Shown: positions 26,975 through 33,865 of the stretch, piece after piece
Position numbering within the stretch: the first letter of the stretch is position 1
Layout: the number at the start of each line of letters is the position of its first letter
NCBI GenBank assembly: GCA_013288815.1
Contig: JABDBD010000028.1
Span: 1-34,299 of the forward strand
DNA length: 34,299 nt
Direction: 5' to 3'
Source: Gammaproteobacteria bacterium
Lineage (GTDB): Bacteria; Pseudomonadota; Gammaproteobacteria; DSM-16500
Notes under the pieces: generated by a model
The model's input: only the letters and a program-made list of their open reading frames with translations
Database searches by the model: none
Told to the model about the DNA's origin: nothing
Made by a program: the position numbers and the translations under genes

Positions 26975-27943
26975 ATGCCACTAGATTCTATACGCTCTCT
27001 TGTGCAAGCTGACCTTGAGGCAACTGACAAATTCCTGACCACTGAATTTAGCTCTTCTATCCCTTTGATTAATCAACTAATTGAATATATCCTGACTTGT
27101 GGTGGCAAACGAATTCGCCCTCTTCTTGTGCTGTTAAGCGCAAAAGCTGCTAGTCATACCGGTCAACAGCATGTCACTTTAGCATCTGCAATTGAACTGA
27201 TACACACCGCCACCCTATTACATGACGATGTCGTCGATAATTCAACGTTAAGACGAGGCCAACAAACTGCAAATACCATTTGGGGAAATGAAGCCAGTGT
27301 ACTAGTGGGTGATTTTATTTATTCTCGTGCTTTTCAGTTGATTGTTAAACTTCAAAATTTAACCGTAATGAATATTTTTGCCGATGCCACCAATTTAATT
27401 GCTGAAGGTGAAGTTTTGCAATTAGTTAATTGCAATGATCCCGACACAACAGAAAATGCCTATTTTGAAGTAATTCGCCGCAAAACTGGCAAACTTTTTG
27501 AAGTCGGCGCTCAGCTAGGACCCGCTCTTTCTCGATGCCCCCAACAAGAGTCAGTCGCTATGCAGCAGTATGGTATGCATTTAGGAATTGCTTATCAATT
27601 AATTGATGATGCTCTAGATTATAACGCATCTACTCATCAGATCGGCAAAAACATAGGTAACGATCTAGCAGAAGGAAAACCAACTTTACCCCTCATTCAC
27701 GCTCTCAAAATGGGAACCCCTGCTGAAGCTGAGATCATACGGAATTCAATTAAAAATGGTACAGATGAGCACCTTAATTCTATATTAGAAATAATTGAAT
27801 CTACAGGCGCCATACACTACACTGCAAATGCTGCTAAACAGCATATCAGTAAAGCACTTTCAGCCTTAACTCATATTCCTGACTCTCCCTTTCGAAAAGG
27901 GCTGAATGATTTGGCTGAATTTGTTGTCGAACGAAGTTACTAG
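26975..27943 (+). CDS. ispB: Octaprenyl diphosphate synthase
   Basis: 322 residues, typical for the family. It extends farnesyl diphosphate with isopentenyl diphosphate to make the ubiquinone side chain. The first Asp-rich motif is DDVVD (84-88, in LLHDDVVDNSTLRRG), and the second is DDALD (211-215, in YQLIDDALDY). GGKRIRP (43-49) and the WGNEASVLVGDFIYSRAF segment are also typical. The ATG at 26975 sits 11 bases after AAGGGGA. It is divergent from rplU and directly upstream of the tRNA-Pro gene. Chain length (C40 or other) cannot be read from sequence. Confidence 0.95.
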   Translation: MPLDSIRSLVQADLEATDKFLTTEFSSSIPLINQLIEYILTCGGKRIRPLLVLLSAKAASHTGQQHVTLASAIELIHTATLLHDDVVDNSTLRRGQQTANTIWGNEASVLVGDFIYSRAFQLIVKLQNLTVMNIFADATNLIAEGEVLQLVNCNDPDTTENAYFEVIRRKTGKLFEVGAQLGPALSRCPQQESVAMQQYGMHLGIAYQLIDDALDYNASTHQIGKNIGNDLAEGKPTLPLIHALKMGTPAEAEIIRNSIKNGTDEHLNSILEIIESTGAIHYTANAAKQHISKALSALTHIPDSPFRKGLNDLAEFVVERSY

Positions 27944-27977
27944 CCAGGAAATTGCAATGAGTTCTTTTTTAAAGTAT

Positions 27978-28051
27978 CGGGGTGTAGCTCAGCTTGGTAG
28001 AGCACTGCCTTCGGGAGGCAGGGGTCGCAAGTTCAATTCTTGTCACCCCGA
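27978..28051 (+). tRNA. tRNA-Pro (anticodon CGG)
   Basis: The cloverleaf is complete: acceptor CGGGGTG/CACCCCG, D stem GCTC/GAGC, anticodon stem CTGCC/GGCAG with loop TTCGGGA (anticodon CGG), T stem GCAAG/CTTGT with loop TTCAATT, and discriminator A. The CCA end is not encoded. It reads the Pro codon CCG. Accessory genes begin directly after it, so it is a likely integration site. Confidence 0.95.
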
Positions 28052-28100
28052 TCAGTAAAATCAATAGGTTAGATGTAAAATTCAAAATTCCAGCCATCTT

Positions 28101-28122
28101 CTGGAGTGCAACTGGAGTGCAA
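28101..28122 (+). repeat. Tandem 11-base repeat downstream of tRNA-Pro
   Basis: CTGGAGTGCAA occurs twice head to tail (28101-28111, 28112-28122), 50 bases after the tRNA. It may be a recombinase arm site or remnant of an integrated element. The rest of the 191-base gap to 28243 shows no gene. Confidence 0.5.
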
Positions 28123-28242
28123 AACGAGTGTATTACGATGCATCTCAGTGAAGAACAATACATAACTTAGAATGCATCACACTCCACCAAAATTTTAGAA
28201 CTTTACCCATATCGCGAGCTCGTACAACCGGGAAAAACCAAA

Positions 28243-28503
28243 ATGCACACAACATCACCAACCCTCCTTGGTAACTATCAACATTACAAAACAGGAAAAC
28301 TGTATGAAGTAATCGGGATAGCACACCATAGCGAAACCCTGGAAGAAATGGTTATTTATAAAGCGCTATATCATTGTGATCAATTTGGAAGCAACCATCT
28401 GTGGACTAGACCCAAAAAAATGTTTTTTGAAGAACTACCTTACAATGGAAATATCGTTCCGCGATTTAGATACATTATCCTAAAAACCGCAGTTGAAATC
28501 TGA
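28243..28503 (+). CDS. DUF1653 family protein
   Basis: 86 residues. The DUF1653 pattern is clear: GNYQHYKTGKLYEVIGIAHH, then SETLEEMVIYKALY, LWTRPKKMFFEE and VPRFRYI. This small, single-domain family is widespread in bacteria and has no established function. It is about the usual length and looks intact. The ATG at 28243 has no good ribosome site. It is the first gene after tRNA-Pro and lies directly before the transposase gene, so it probably belongs to the accessory region. Confidence 0.8.
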   Translation: MHTTSPTLLGNYQHYKTGKLYEVIGIAHHSETLEEMVIYKALYHCDQFGSNHLWTRPKKMFFEELPYNGNIVPRFRYIILKTAVEI

Positions 28504-28510
28504 GATAATG

Positions 28511-28531
28511 CCGAAATTTTAAAAATTTCGG
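28511..28531. repeat. Palindrome upstream of the transposase gene
   Basis: CCGAAATTTT-A-AAAATTTCGG has 10-bp perfect arms, between the DUF1653 stop and the transposase start. It could be part of the IS left end or a hairpin that limits read-through. Confidence 0.5.
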
Positions 28532-28541
28532 GAAAAAACTC

Positions 28542-30104
28542 ATGAAATTACCACCATCACCTATTCACCAATCTGGTGAGCTACCAACAACCCCTAAGAA
28601 GCCCAGTTTACTTGCTAAAAACAGATCACTTGCTGTCGATACATTTGGAGGCAGAGTCCACGTTGAGTGGGATCCTCAAGCTGCTGTTACGCCATTGGGC
28701 CAGCTACCTTTCTTTATTGAGTTTTTAAAAATAGGCGATTTATTTGATCCCTGGGTTGACGAATGTCCTCTGCAACTTATCAGTCCAAATGCACCCACTA
28801 ACCGTGACGTTTTAGGAACACTGCTGTTGTCAGTTCTTGCTGGTCACACGCGCTACTCACATGTCACAACTATACGTTGTGATGGTGTGAATTCAGGATT
28901 ACTGGGAATGAATAAAATTGTTAGTGAAGACTCGTTGCGACGCGCTTTATTAAAAATTGAAGAAGACGTTGGTATTCTTTGGCTGCAAAAACATCTTAAT
29001 AAATGTTATGCACCCTTGCTAGATGTGCCATGGATATTAGATGTAGATACAACGATTAAAGTGTTGTATGGAAAACAAGAAGGAGCTGTGGTTGGTTACA
29101 ATCCTAAAAAACCAGGACGACCTTCTCACACATATCACACTTACTCCATTGCAAATTTACGCTTAGTGCTTGATGCTGAAGTTCAACCAGGTAATCAATC
29201 CGCTGCAAGTTATTCTGCGCCTGACTTGTGGGCGTTATTGGATCGCATGCCTCGAAATAATTGGCCTCAATTTATTCGTGGTGATTGTGCTTTTGGAACG
29301 GAGGGTGTGATGAGCAAGGCAGAAGAAAAAGAAATTCCGTATTTATTTAAATTAAAATCCACGAACAATGTAAAGCGTTTAATTGAAAAATTGATGATGA
29401 ATCAAGAATGGGAATTTTCAGGCCAAGGTTGGGAAGGCCAAGAAGCACAACTAAAATTAATGGGCTGGAAAAAAGAGCGGCGAGTGATTGTGCTGAGAAA
29501 ACAGGTATCAAAAGATGTTGTGGCTCTTTCTGAAAATACAAATACAAAACAAATCGAATTGAGTTTTGCTGAAGTTAATGGCAAGGCGCGAGTATATGAA
29601 TACGCTGTTTTAATTACTTCACTGCAAGATGAAATTATGACTATTGCACAACATTATCGTGACCGAGCTGATTGTGAAAATATTTTTGATGAGCTAAAAA
29701 ATCAATGGGGCTGGGGTGGATTTACAACCCAAGATCTTAAACGTTGTCGGCTCATGGCTCGTGTTGTTGGTTTGATTTATAACTGGTGGAATCTATTCGT
29801 GCGTTTAGCTAAACCGGACAAACATTTAGAAGCGATTACCAGTCGCCCATTGCTACTACACGCTGTTGGAAAGCAAGTGACACATGCCGGACAAACACGC
29901 ATCAGCATTAGTAGCACGCATGGAAAAATTAACAAAGTACAATTACTTTTAAATAGAGTAGCAACATTTTTTAATGAATTAAAATCGATTGCTGAGCAGT
30001 TAACATCAGAGCAACGTTGGTATCGGATCTTAAGCAAAGCCGTGGAAAAATATTTACAGGGAAGGTTATTGCAGCCGCCAATTTGTCTACCGGCGCCAGT
30101 TTAA
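28542..30104 (+). CDS. DDE transposase, IS1380/IS4-like
   Basis: 520 residues and apparently intact. The likely acidic triad is Asp169 in ILDVDTTIKVLYGKQEGA, Asp248 in RGDCAFGTEG, and a glutamate in RADCENIFDELKNQWGWGG (Glu379 or Glu384). The GKQEGAVVGYNPKKPGRPS stretch and the YRDRADCEN segment are like IS1380-type enzymes, although assignment to IS4 is possible. It catalyses cut-and-paste movement of its own element. The reading frame is undamaged, so the copy may be active or recently arrived. Confidence 0.85.
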   Translation: MKLPPSPIHQSGELPTTPKKPSLLAKNRSLAVDTFGGRVHVEWDPQAAVTPLGQLPFFIEFLKIGDLFDPWVDECPLQLISPNAPTNRDVLGTLLLSVLAGHTRYSHVTTIRCDGVNSGLLGMNKIVSEDSLRRALLKIEEDVGILWLQKHLNKCYAPLLDVPWILDVDTTIKVLYGKQEGAVVGYNPKKPGRPSHTYHTYSIANLRLVLDAEVQPGNQSAASYSAPDLWALLDRMPRNNWPQFIRGDCAFGTEGVMSKAEEKEIPYLFKLKSTNNVKRLIEKLMMNQEWEFSGQGWEGQEAQLKLMGWKKERRVIVLRKQVSKDVVALSENTNTKQIELSFAEVNGKARVYEYAVLITSLQDEIMTIAQHYRDRADCENIFDELKNQWGWGGFTTQDLKRCRLMARVVGLIYNWWNLFVRLAKPDKHLEAITSRPLLLHAVGKQVTHAGQTRISISSTHGKINKVQLLLNRVATFFNELKSIAEQLTSEQRWYRILSKAVEKYLQGRLLQPPICLPAPV

Positions 30105-30204
30105 AATAAAAAAATCAGAGAGTTTTTAATACGAAAAAAATCGTTTTTTAGTGGCGATAGGTCGTGTCAACTGCGTTTTCTAGGATAATGTTCGTTCTGA
30201 TTCA

Positions 30205-30933
30205 TTGGATGCATTAAGACAAGAAGGAATAAAAACATTAAATGATATATTGTCATGTGACTTGGATTTGTTGCCAAAAATTAAAGGGTCTAGTATTGAA
30301 ACGTTAAGGCGAGCACAAACACAGGCTAAATCGCTAGTAAATGATGAAATCATTAAAATATCTAATCCAATTATTCCAGAAGCACAAACAAAGATTTATT
30401 TTGATATCGAGGGAGATCCATTGCTGGGGGTGGAGTATCTTTTCGGTTTTTTAGTAGTTAAGCCAGATTCGGAACCGGTGTTTAAATATTTTTTAGCAGA
30501 GAATCCGGAAAGTGAAAGAAAAATGTGGAACGATTTTCTTGATTGGATTAAAACCGAGAATTTCAATAACGTTAAAATTTATCACTATCATAACTATGAA
30601 AAAACACAGCTAAATAAATTATCTAAGAAATATGGTGGCTGTGATCAGCTAAATCATTTCATAGACAATTTGGTTGATCTCTTAAAAATAACAATGGATT
30701 CTTTTATCTTCCCTGTTTATTTTTATTCGATTAAAGATATTGCAAAATATCTTAATTTTAAGTGGCAGCATGAAAAGGCCGGTGGTGCACAAAGTATATT
30801 TTGGTATGAGAAATGGCTAGAAACAAATGATAGAAGCGTGCTTCAAGATATCATTAATTATAATGAAGATGATGTGAGAGCAACGGAATTTATGCATAAA
30901 TGGTTAATTAGTTACAACGCGGAGAAAAATTAA
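30205..30933 (+). CDS. TM0106/YprB-like nuclease, N-terminally truncated
   Basis: 242 residues from a TTG start; the frame is open only back to the TAG at 30181. Residues 1-45 are helix-hairpin-helix-like (LRQEGIKTLNDILS, LLPKIKGSSIETL). The rest is an RNase H-like DEDD exonuclease domain: IYFDIEGDP (Asp and Glu), YHYHNYEKTQL, VDLLKIT, FYSIKDIAKYL, and YNEDDVRATE near the end. Full TM0106-type proteins have a RecB-like nuclease half before the hairpin-helix region, which is missing here. The cut falls close to the right end of the IS, so insertion or later deletion probably removed it. The stop overlaps the next ATG (TAATG). A GGAGAAAA site serves that gene. Confidence 0.7.
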   Translation: MDALRQEGIKTLNDILSCDLDLLPKIKGSSIETLRRAQTQAKSLVNDEIIKISNPIIPEAQTKIYFDIEGDPLLGVEYLFGFLVVKPDSEPVFKYFLAENPESERKMWNDFLDWIKTENFNNVKIYHYHNYEKTQLNKLSKKYGGCDQLNHFIDNLVDLLKITMDSFIFPVYFYSIKDIAKYLNFKWQHEKAGGAQSIFWYEKWLETNDRSVLQDIINYNEDDVRATEFMHKWLISYNAEKN

Positions 30934-31589
30934 TGCCTTATTCAGATGTTATAAGCTGGTTATCGAACGTCTTTACGATTATTGGTGTATTTATTGCAGT
31001 ATGGATATATTGCTTTTGGAAAAAAGATTATAAGACGCAGCAAGCGCACACATACGCACTAGATTTGTTGAAAAAAATGAAATGTTTGCATCTTGAAATT
31101 GAGCTTCTTAGAAGGCCAAAATTTCATTATGCAAAGACGCTCATAAAGGATATTGAAAATAAGTATATTCCGCAAATTGAAGAACGCATATTAGCAAAGC
31201 TTATTGAAATTCAAGTGGATTTGCTTGTTGCGGGAACTGTTTTAATCAAACATAAAAATTTGCAATCAAAATTTAATTTCTCTATTGGAAAAAACATTAT
31301 AAATAAAATTAATATAGCGGTTCATATGTTTTATTCAGAAAGTCAATCTTCATCATTCAATGTTAAAAGTTGCGAATTATTTGCCATTATTTTTCCTTCA
31401 GAAGTGAAAATTGAGAAATGGGAAGTTAAAAGAAGTATTTTAGGAACAGAAATTGAAATCATAGACGATGAATTTAATAAAATTATCGAAAATGATTTTG
31501 AATCTATTTATTCAGATTTAGAAGATAATCTTGTAGGTTGGAGCAAGATTATGAAATGGATAAAAAGAAAGTTATTTTGTTGCTCATGA
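30933..31589 (+). CDS. Hypothetical single-pass membrane protein
   Basis: 218 residues. I recognise no family. One membrane helix lies near the N-terminus (VISWLSNVFTIIGVFIAVWI, residues 6-25), followed by KKDYK and a cytoplasmic part that is mainly helical and rich in Lys, Ile and Glu (for example IEERILAKLIEIQVDLLVAG). The C-terminus ends with a basic, cysteine-containing tail (KWIKRKLFCCS). Its ATG overlaps the nuclease stop as TAATG, so the two are co-translated. That coupling suggests a functional pair, but what it does is unknown. The AT content is high, as in the rest of the island. Confidence 0.65.
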   Translation: MPYSDVISWLSNVFTIIGVFIAVWIYCFWKKDYKTQQAHTYALDLLKKMKCLHLEIELLRRPKFHYAKTLIKDIENKYIPQIEERILAKLIEIQVDLLVAGTVLIKHKNLQSKFNFSIGKNIINKINIAVHMFYSESQSSSFNVKSCELFAIIFPSEVKIEKWEVKRSILGTEIEIIDDEFNKIIENDFESIYSDLEDNLVGWSKIMKWIKRKLFCCS

Positions 31590-31593
31590 TTTT

Positions 31594-31860
31594 TTATTTT
31601 AATTTAATAAGTTGTTCGGTTAGCATTTCTGCATGACAGAGAGCGATTGCTGGTTTTTCATTGGCATTAGTGAGTTGGCGGATATACTCAAGGATATCAA
31701 TAAAAATTTGTTTGTGGTTATCAAGGGATGCTGGCTTATTGCGAATGAATTTTCCTAGCAAATCAGCAAGCGCCCTTGAGTAATCTTCAGCCAGGCTTCT
31801 TGTCATGCCGCTTTTTTCTAAAGTTTGAGCATATTCTAGTGTGTCAAATGGAACTGCCAT
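31594..31860 (-). CDS. Small DUF1640-like protein
   Basis: 88 residues. The start MAVPFDTLEYAQTLEKSGMTRSLAEDYSRAL resembles the N-terminus of the DUF1640/CCDC90 family, small helical proteins often found on plasmids and in phages. The usual coiled coil and C-terminal membrane helix are absent; instead the protein ends in a short helical segment (CHAEMLTEQLIKLK). It is on the same strand as, and 67 bases downstream of, the XRE regulator and could share its transcript. It is convergent with the membrane protein gene, four bases apart. Function is unknown. Confidence 0.6.
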   Translation of the reverse strand: MAVPFDTLEYAQTLEKSGMTRSLAEDYSRALADLLGKFIRNKPASLDNHKQIFIDILEYIRQLTNANEKPAIALCHAEMLTEQLIKLK

Positions 31861-31927
31861 AATGTTGCCTATAAGTATCTATTTATTAAGATGGCTAGTA
31901 TCTGAGAAATTTGAATATATGGCAATA

Positions 31928-32167
31928 TCAGTCAACATGAAGATTTTTTATAGCAGGAAAAAGTTCACCAATCTCAACTTTTAGATACTTAGCTATGCGA
32001 ATGAGGTTGAGTGCCGCTATATTTCTTTCCCCACGCTCAACGCTACCCATATAGGTTCTGTCTAAGCCGACCTCAGCGGCAAAATCTTCTTGCGAAAACC
32101 CTTTATCTTTGCGGAGTTCTCGAATTTTGTTCCCTAGCTTGATCAGTGACGGATGTTTTTTCTTCAT
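31928..32167 (-). CDS. XRE-family regulator resembling restriction-modification C proteins
   Basis: 79 residues, consisting of one helix-turn-helix domain: LGNKIRELRKDKGFSQEDFAAEVGLDRTYMGSVERGERNIAALNLIRIAKYLKVEIGELF. Size, the DRTYMGSVERGERN recognition region and the lack of any other domain are typical of controller (C) proteins that time restriction enzyme expression, and also of some small phage repressors. It is divergent from the nuclease-like gene at 32258, with 90 bases between, and that spacer holds a C-box-like operator (32186-32217). It probably binds this site as a dimer pair, regulating itself and the divergent gene. No methyltransferase gene is seen nearby. Confidence 0.85.
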   Translation of the reverse strand: MKKKHPSLIKLGNKIRELRKDKGFSQEDFAAEVGLDRTYMGSVERGERNIAALNLIRIAKYLKVEIGELFPAIKNLHVD

Positions 32168-32183
32168 TCAATCAGCATATGAA

Positions 32184-32192
32184 TGGTATACT
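32184..32192 (+). promoter_or_regulatory. Extended -10 promoter of the nuclease-like gene
   Basis: TGGTATACT fits TGnTATAAT with one mismatch. Transcription would start near 32199, about 60 bases before the ATG at 32258. The element overlaps the operator-like repeats. Confidence 0.5.
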
Positions 32193-32217
32193 TATCGAGC
32201 CACGGACTATGAGTATC
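32186..32217 (-). promoter_or_regulatory. C-box-like operator between regulator and nuclease genes
   Basis: Read toward the regulator gene, the spacer has TACTCATAGTCCGTG (32215-32201), then GCTCGATAAGTA (32200-32189). The first matches the GACTnnnAGTC-CGTG layout of known C-protein operators (compared from memory with Esp1396I) with one mismatch, and the second is a weaker copy starting about 16 bases on, the expected spacing of two C-box operators. Confidence 0.5.
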
Positions 32218-32257
32218 ATTTTAAGTTAAACGTCGTAATTTTATCCAGAGAGCAAAT

Positions 32258-33247
32258 ATGTGCGTTATTTATACAGATGAGGGGCTTTATCAAGTAGCTC
32301 CGTATGCCAATGAAGCTGATCTCGAAGAAAGTATACAGAAAGTGAAACTTAAGCTTTTTGGAGACAGTCGTATTTATATTGATGTAAAAAAGAAAATAGG
32401 AAAAAAAGGATTTCAGGAAAACATCCCTGATGGATATTTGATAGACTTAAGCGGCAAAATACCACGTCTATACTTCGTGGAAAATGAATTGGTGAGTCAT
32501 GATGCTATTAGGCACATAGCAATGCAAGTTATGGGGTTTTCAATAGCTTTTGCGATCGAACCAAGAAGAGTAAGAAGTATTTTATTTGAGGAGTTGCATC
32601 ATAAGAACGAAATAAAAAATATTTGCGATAATTATATTTCTTCTTATGGATATAGAAACTTTGATCATTTTCTCGATTGTTTAATTGAAAACCCTTTTTC
32701 GGTTCTTATCATCATTGATGATCAGCATAGTAAGTTAGAGAATGCAATAATTCAGCAATTCAAATTTAATATTGATGTTATTCGTTTGATTCGATATAAA
32801 AATTCTGATAATGATTATTTTTATCGTTTTAAACCATTTTTACAAAATATTATTGAAGATGATAATGGCTTGACTAAAGTTACAAGTTTTAACCCTTCGG
32901 AAGTGGACACCATTATTGTACCGGCCAGAGAGGATGGTTTTCAGGAAGTTTTTTTAAATGAGAATCGTTGGCATGAAGTAAGAATGGAAAGTTCAATGTG
33001 TGAAAGAATTAAATATGTAGCGTGTTACCGTGTATCGCCTATCTCAGCCATTACACATTTAGCAAAAATTAAATCGATTGAACCTTGGGGCGATAGTAGT
33101 AAATGGGTAATTAATTTTGACGAGCCAGCACGCGAAATAACACCTATCCCATTAAAGAAAGATGGTAGAGTAAAAGCTCCACAAAGCCATAGGTATGCAT
33201 TGAAAGATAAATTGTTGCAAGCAACAACTTTAGATGAATTATGGTGA
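32258..33247 (+). CDS. Putative PD-(D/E)XK nuclease-like protein, possible restriction enzyme
   Basis: 329 residues; function inferred. The N-terminal 100 residues have the order helix with Glu, then IPDGYLIDL (Asp58), then LYFVENELVSHDAIRHIAMQ (Glu75 and Glu77 in place of the usual E-x-K, Gln90). This order resembles PD-(D/E)XK nucleases of uncharacterised families, with the Lys replaced. A middle part (about 100-215) is mixed alpha-beta. The C-terminal 110 residues (IIVPAREDGFQEVFLNE, VACYRVSPISAITHLAKIKSI) look like a PUA/EVE-type reader fold, but this is a weak impression. The start ATG follows CAGAGAG. It is divergent from a C-like regulator and overlaps the convergent DUF5681 gene by nine bases. 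Confidence 0.6.
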   Translation: MCVIYTDEGLYQVAPYANEADLEESIQKVKLKLFGDSRIYIDVKKKIGKKGFQENIPDGYLIDLSGKIPRLYFVENELVSHDAIRHIAMQVMGFSIAFAIEPRRVRSILFEELHHKNEIKNICDNYISSYGYRNFDHFLDCLIENPFSVLIIIDDQHSKLENAIIQQFKFNIDVIRLIRYKNSDNDYFYRFKPFLQNIIEDDNGLTKVTSFNPSEVDTIIVPAREDGFQEVFLNENRWHEVRMESSMCERIKYVACYRVSPISAITHLAKIKSIEPWGDSSKWVINFDEPAREITPIPLKKDGRVKAPQSHRYALKDKLLQATTLDELW

Positions 33248-33646
33248 ATTTAGTATGTTTCGAAATTCCTCAGCATCTTCTTTAATTTTGAATAACTGAC
33301 GTTGTTGTTCTGCAAGATTAAGAATAAGTTTGCCTTGGCTGGGAGTAATATCGTGATTTGAAATTCCACGCAATATTACTTCACCCATTGTAAGTAAAAG
33401 TTCACTTTTTGAAATATTTTCAGGTAATTCTAATGTAACGGGTTCTTCTCGCGGTTTCGGTGGCAACATCCGTTCTAAGAATAAACGCAGCATTGTTTCA
33501 TTACCATTGAGGGCTAATTCGATCGCTTTATCAAAGAGTGCGGTTTTATGAGGCATTACCAGTTCATTAAATAACTGCTGTCTATGGCCGGTTCCTTTGG
33601 GACGTCCATTAGGGTTGCCGCTAGTTCCAACTTCAAATGTTGACAT
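33239..33646 (-). CDS. DUF5681 family protein
   Basis: 135 residues. The opening FEVGTSGNPNGRPKGTGHRQQ is the DUF5681 signature (GNPNGRPKG). The rest is helical, with an acidic middle (EEPVTLELPEN) and a C-terminal helix (LILNLAEQQRQLFKIKEDAEEF). The family is common in phages, plasmids and integrated elements and has no settled function. The ATG has AGGGG six bases upstream. The stop overlaps the nuclease-like gene by nine bases. The 219-base gap before the primase-like gene holds two CCTGTTA boxes and the GTTCACT repeats. Confidence 0.8.
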   Translation of the reverse strand: MSTFEVGTSGNPNGRPKGTGHRQQLFNELVMPHKTALFDKAIELALNGNETMLRLFLERMLPPKPREEPVTLELPENISKSELLLTMGEVILRGISNHDITPSQGKLILNLAEQQRQLFKIKEDAEEFRNILNSP

Positions 33647-33653
33647 GATGGCC

Positions 33654-33677
33654 CCTGTTATTTCCTGTTAATAACAG
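33654..33677. promoter_or_regulatory. Palindrome and direct repeat before the DUF5681 gene
   Basis: CCTGTTA occurs at 33654-33660 and 33664-33670, and CTGTTA-A-TAACAG (33665-33677) is a perfect palindrome. It lies just upstream of the DUF5681 ATG and could be an operator. Confidence 0.4.
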
Positions 33678-33750
33678 AATTTTACTTTACAATTAACTCC
33701 AATAAAACCTTTTAATTTTTTATCAATAATAAAATAATTTTTAAAAGCAA

Positions 33751-33862
33751 GTTCACTATGTTCACTAAGTTAAGATATATAAGTGAACTTAGAAATTAAG
33801 ACAATAAATCAAGTTCACTGTAGAGAACAATTTCAATATGGAATGAAATATATTTAGTGAAC
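33751..33862. repeat. Cluster of five GTTCACT boxes
   Basis: Forward copies are at 33751-33757, 33760-33766 and 33813-33819; reverse copies (AGTGAAC) are at 33782-33788 and 33856-33862. Several extend to AAGTTCACT. They lie in AT-rich DNA between the DUF5681 gene and the 3' end of the primase-like gene. This arrangement suits multiple operators of one regulator, or iteron-like sites of a replicating or integrating element. Confidence 0.7.
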
Positions 33863-33865
33863 TTG

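Larger units (their letters stand above)
28504..30190 (+). mobile_element. Insertion sequence (IS1380/IS4-like), boundaries tentative
   Basis: The element contains one full transposase gene. The short sequence GATAATG occurs just outside both suspected ends (28504-28510 and 30184-30190) and could be a target duplication, but I find no matching terminal inverted repeats, so the ends are provisional. It lies next to an N-terminally truncated nuclease gene on its right. Confidence 0.4.

Noticed and set aside
27969..28163. Leftward 64-codon open frame across tRNA-Pro
   Set aside because: It is the reverse complement of the tRNA and its flank, a common false gene, with no ribosome site.
28052..28242. 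Integrase gene or remnant after tRNA-Pro
   Set aside because: No frame on either strand shows integrase-like residues; only the 11-base tandem repeat stands out.
28504..30190. Terminal inverted repeats of the IS
   Set aside because: Comparison of the flanks of the transposase gene by eye gave no convincing matching ends, so none are annotated; only GATAATG is noted.
33751..33862. CRISPR array
   Set aside because: The repeated unit is only about 7-9 bases, occurs in both orientations and has irregular spacing; no cas genes are present.
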